In this document: positions 13,582 through 14,931 of the stretch, piece by piece
Layout: each line of letters opens with the position of its first letter
Numbering within the stretch: position 1 is the first letter of the stretch
DNA from: an uncultured Clostridia bacterium
GTDB taxonomy: Bacteria; Bacillota_A; Clostridia; Christensenellales; Aristaeellaceae
Length of the DNA stretch: 14,931 nt
NCBI GenBank assembly: GCA_947166205.1
Contig: CAMVDI010000020.1
Span: forward strand, 1 to 14,931
Direction of reading: 5' to 3'
Made by a program: the position numbers and the translations under genes
Notes under the pieces: generated by a model
Seen by the model: the letters and a program-made list of their open reading frames with translations, nothing else
The model's database searches: none
Told to the model about the DNA's origin: nothing

Positions 13582-14340
13582 ATGCTGCAGGGAGAACATC
13601 TGACCGTCCGCTACGGCAGCCATACGGTACTCGATGACCTTTCCTTTCATCTGGAGGAAGGTCAGTGGCTGATGCTCGCCGGGCCCAACGGCGCCGGGAA
13701 ATCGACTCTGATTGAGACCATCGCGCAGGGGATCCCCTACAGCGGCAGGATTCTCTGGAAAGGGCAGGACATCCGCGGGCTGAAGCCCTCGCAGCTGGCG
13801 CGGCGCATCGGCGTTCTGTCCCAGCGGAACAGCGTCAGCTATGCCTACACAGTGGAGGAAGTGGTCAGTCTGGGCAGATATGCCCATCAGTCCGGTTTCT
13901 TCTCCGCCAAAGATGAGGATGGAAAAGCCCAGGTCGAAAGGGCGCTGGAGATCACAGGCCTCACGGATCTGCGCCATGCCAGCATGCTGACGCTTTCCGG
14001 CGGTGAAACCCAGCGCGTTTTCCTGGCCCAGGTTTTTGCCCAGAATCCTTCGGTTCTGATTCTGGATGAACCCGCGAATCATCTGGACCTGAAGTATCAG
14101 CAGCATGTGTTTTCGCTGATCCGGGAATGGCTGAAGGCGCCTGGCCGGGCCGTCCTCTCCGTCGTGCATGACCTGAGCCTCGCCGGAATGTTCGGAACCC
14201 ACGCGGTGCTGCTGGACCGGGGGAAAAGCGTTTCGCAGGGATCCCTCCGCCAGGTCATGACCCCCGAAAACCTCCGCCGGGTCTACGGCATGGACGTATA
14301 CGCCTGGATGCGGGAAATGCTGGCTCAATGGCAGGAATAA
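13582..14340 (+). CDS. btuD: Corrinoid ABC importer, ATP-binding protein (BtuD-like)
   Basis: The protein has 252 residues, is cytoplasmic, and is a complete ABC ATPase of the FecE/BtuD type. It has Walker A GPNGAGKS (34-41), the Q-loop (Q81), signature LSGGE (138-142), Walker B VLILDEP (158-164, catalytic E163), the D-loop NHLDL and the switch histidine H196. It powers import by the two proteins encoded upstream. ATG 13582 gives a family-like start. A GTG at 13573 overlaps the permease stop as GTGA and has AAAGG only four bases before it, so it is an alternative; either way translation is coupled to the permease. A long in-frame extension further upstream lies inside the permease gene and is not real. 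A terminator follows about 130 bases downstream. Confidence 0.92.
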   Translation: MLQGEHLTVRYGSHTVLDDLSFHLEEGQWLMLAGPNGAGKSTLIETIAQGIPYSGRILWKGQDIRGLKPSQLARRIGVLSQRNSVSYAYTVEEVVSLGRYAHQSGFFSAKDEDGKAQVERALEITGLTDLRHASMLTLSGGETQRVFLAQVFAQNPSVLILDEPANHLDLKYQQHVFSLIREWLKAPGRAVLSVVHDLSLAGMFGTHAVLLDRGKSVSQGSLRQVMTPENLRRVYGMDVYAWMREMLAQWQE

Positions 14341-14411
14341 AGAGTTCGAATGACGGTCAAATCAGCTACAACCCTTGAAAGCAAAGGAAAGTTGATCTTT
14401 TAAAAGGGCGG

Positions 14412-14430
14412 TTGGCAACGATTTGGCAAC
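14412..14430. repeat. Direct repeat TTGGCAAC, 11-base period
   Basis: TTGGCAAC occurs at 14412-14419 and 14423-14430, in the A/T-rich stretch where base composition changes after the importer operon. Short repeats like this can be integrase arm or core sites, but no second copy elsewhere in the window supports that. Nothing else was recognised in 14341-14467. Confidence 0.35.
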
Positions 14431-14467
14431 ATCTGATAAAACTGATTGAACTCCATAGAATAACGAA

Positions 14468-14507
14468 AAAAGGGCTAACTGATTTTCTGATGTCAGTTGG
14501 CCCTTTT
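14468..14507. terminator. Bidirectional intrinsic terminator
   Basis: Fifteen bases, AAAAGGGCTAACTGA (14468-14482), pair with 14493-14507 with one wobble position and a 10-base loop. A T-rich run follows on the plus strand. On the minus strand the A-run at 14466-14471 becomes a T-run. It ends both the importer operon and the small minus-strand gene that converges on it. Confidence 0.85.
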
Positions 14508-14545
14508 CATATTGCCTGTTATTCCAAAGGAGGTCTGTCAGAGTG

Positions 14546-14836
14546 TTATTTCTTCACATCCTGAACGATACTGTCCATCAGCCCGGCAGAAAAAACATGT
14601 GCCCGGATCCGGGAGTTATCATCCCGCGGATAGTTGTACCGCCAGTTATCATATTCTTCCTTGCTGATTTCACCGGCACGGTACTTTTCCATCACCGTAG
14701 CCCACGAATACACCATCTCATTCAGTCTGGCAGCTTCCTTCCCTTTCCGGGGATCAACACGGAAAAGCACTTCCCCGTCACGGATCTCGATGGTCAGTCC
14801 ATACCGGTCTTCCAATGTAAACAGCGTATGCATCAT
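14546..14836 (-). CDS. Small hypothetical protein near a mobile-element edge
   Basis: The product has 96 residues if the ATG at 14836 is the start; a GTG at 14860 would give 104. It reads as natural soluble protein: TLEDRYGLTIEIRDGEVLF, then KEAARLNEMVYSWATVMEKY, RAGEISKEEYDNWRYNYP, and a hydrophilic end. There is no signal peptide or membrane segment. I do not recognise the family. The ribosome binding site is weak, and the first codons overlap the start of the opposing ATPase, so the true start may be further downstream or the gene may be 5'-truncated by a rearrangement. It converges on the importer operon across a shared terminator. Its codon use is more A/T-rich than the rest of the window, consistent with an incoming element. 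Confidence 0.6.
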   Translation of the reverse strand: MMHTLFTLEDRYGLTIEIRDGEVLFRVDPRKGKEAARLNEMVYSWATVMEKYRAGEISKEEYDNWRYNYPRDDNSRIRAHVFSAGLMDSIVQDVKK

Positions 14837-14931
14837 TGATGGTCTTCTGTATCCTGGCACCTACTTGTTCGCCGGTGCGCCAAAGCTTGGAAAAAGCTTC
14901 CTGATGCTGCAGCTTGCCTACCACATCAGCA
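14790..14931 (+). CDS. RepA-like AAA family ATPase, N-terminal part (cut by window edge)
   Basis: From ATG 14790 the frame is open to the edge and reads through IIDGLLYPGTYLFAGAPKLG then KSFLMLQLAYHIS. GAPKLGKS is a Walker A motif in the context typical of RepA/AAA_25 ATPases, which are DNA helicase-loader or replication proteins often found on plasmids and integrative elements. The frame stays open upstream of 14790 but has no other ATG nearby, and the ribosome binding site is poor, so the start is uncertain or the 5' end is damaged. It overlaps the opposing small gene head-on. The motif match is good, but only 47 residues are visible. Confidence 0.6.
   Translation, partial: MVSPYRSSNVNSVCIIDGLLYPGTYLFAGAPKLGKSFLMLQLAYHIS

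Noticed and set aside
14543..14839. Plus-strand 98-codon frame over the small hypothetical gene
   Set aside because: The minus-strand frame has normal protein composition and codon use, while this one looks like its complement.
1..14931. CRISPR arrays, tRNA or rRNA genes, insertion sequences
   Set aside because: No regularly spaced repeats, tRNA-like cloverleaf, rRNA segments or transposase frames were seen on either strand.

Overview
The window looks like a chromosomal piece of a GC-rich member of the Clostridia (Firmicutes), probably from a gut or rumen lineage. The evidence is the strong AGGAGG-type ribosome binding sites, sigma-A-like promoters with 17-base spacers, a cobalamin riboswitch, YARHG/SH3 and BspA-type leucine-rich-repeat secreted proteins, and a Clostridium-style ProXp-ala editing protein. 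The lineage is inferred; there is no rRNA or marker gene here.

Left part (1-4405). A possible gene start runs off the left edge on the minus strand. Next come a secreted YARHG plus SH3-like protein (137-1066, minus) and a cytoplasmic family 3 glycoside hydrolase (1165-3339, minus). A metallo-beta-lactamase-fold hydrolase (3617-4405, plus) is transcribed divergently from the hydrolase. Each of these three has a readable promoter. The hydrolase promoter carries a perfect 17-base palindrome in its -35/-10 spacer, which is a likely repressor site.

Middle (4406-9946). A secreted leucine-rich-repeat protein and a PstS-like phosphate-type binding protein form a two-gene unit with no permease or ATPase genes nearby. 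A ProXp-ala-like tRNA-editing deacylase follows. On the minus strand, a Rrf2/IscR-type regulator with four cysteines is followed by an EamA-family transporter whose 3' end overlaps the deacylase gene by 22 bases. The regulator has a consensus -10, a 25-base dyad over that promoter, and three stem-loops in its leader.

Right part (10294-14340). A cytoplasmic protein with a discoidin-like C-terminal domain precedes a 471-base gap. That gap holds a strong promoter, a cobalamin riboswitch and its terminator. The riboswitch controls a corrinoid ABC importer: binding protein, membrane permease and ATPase. A 13-bp hairpin lies between the first two genes, and the permease and ATPase genes are translationally coupled.

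Right edge (14341-14931). Base composition becomes visibly more AT-rich after a bidirectional terminator. There is a small unknown gene on the minus strand and, opposing it head-on, the start of a RepA-like AAA ATPase on the plus strand. This looks like the edge of a mobile or integrated element. I did not find a clearly new multi-gene system. The most interesting signals are regulatory (the two promoter palindromes, the rrf2 leader and the riboswitch platform), plus the orphan LRR/PstS-like pair and the element boundary.
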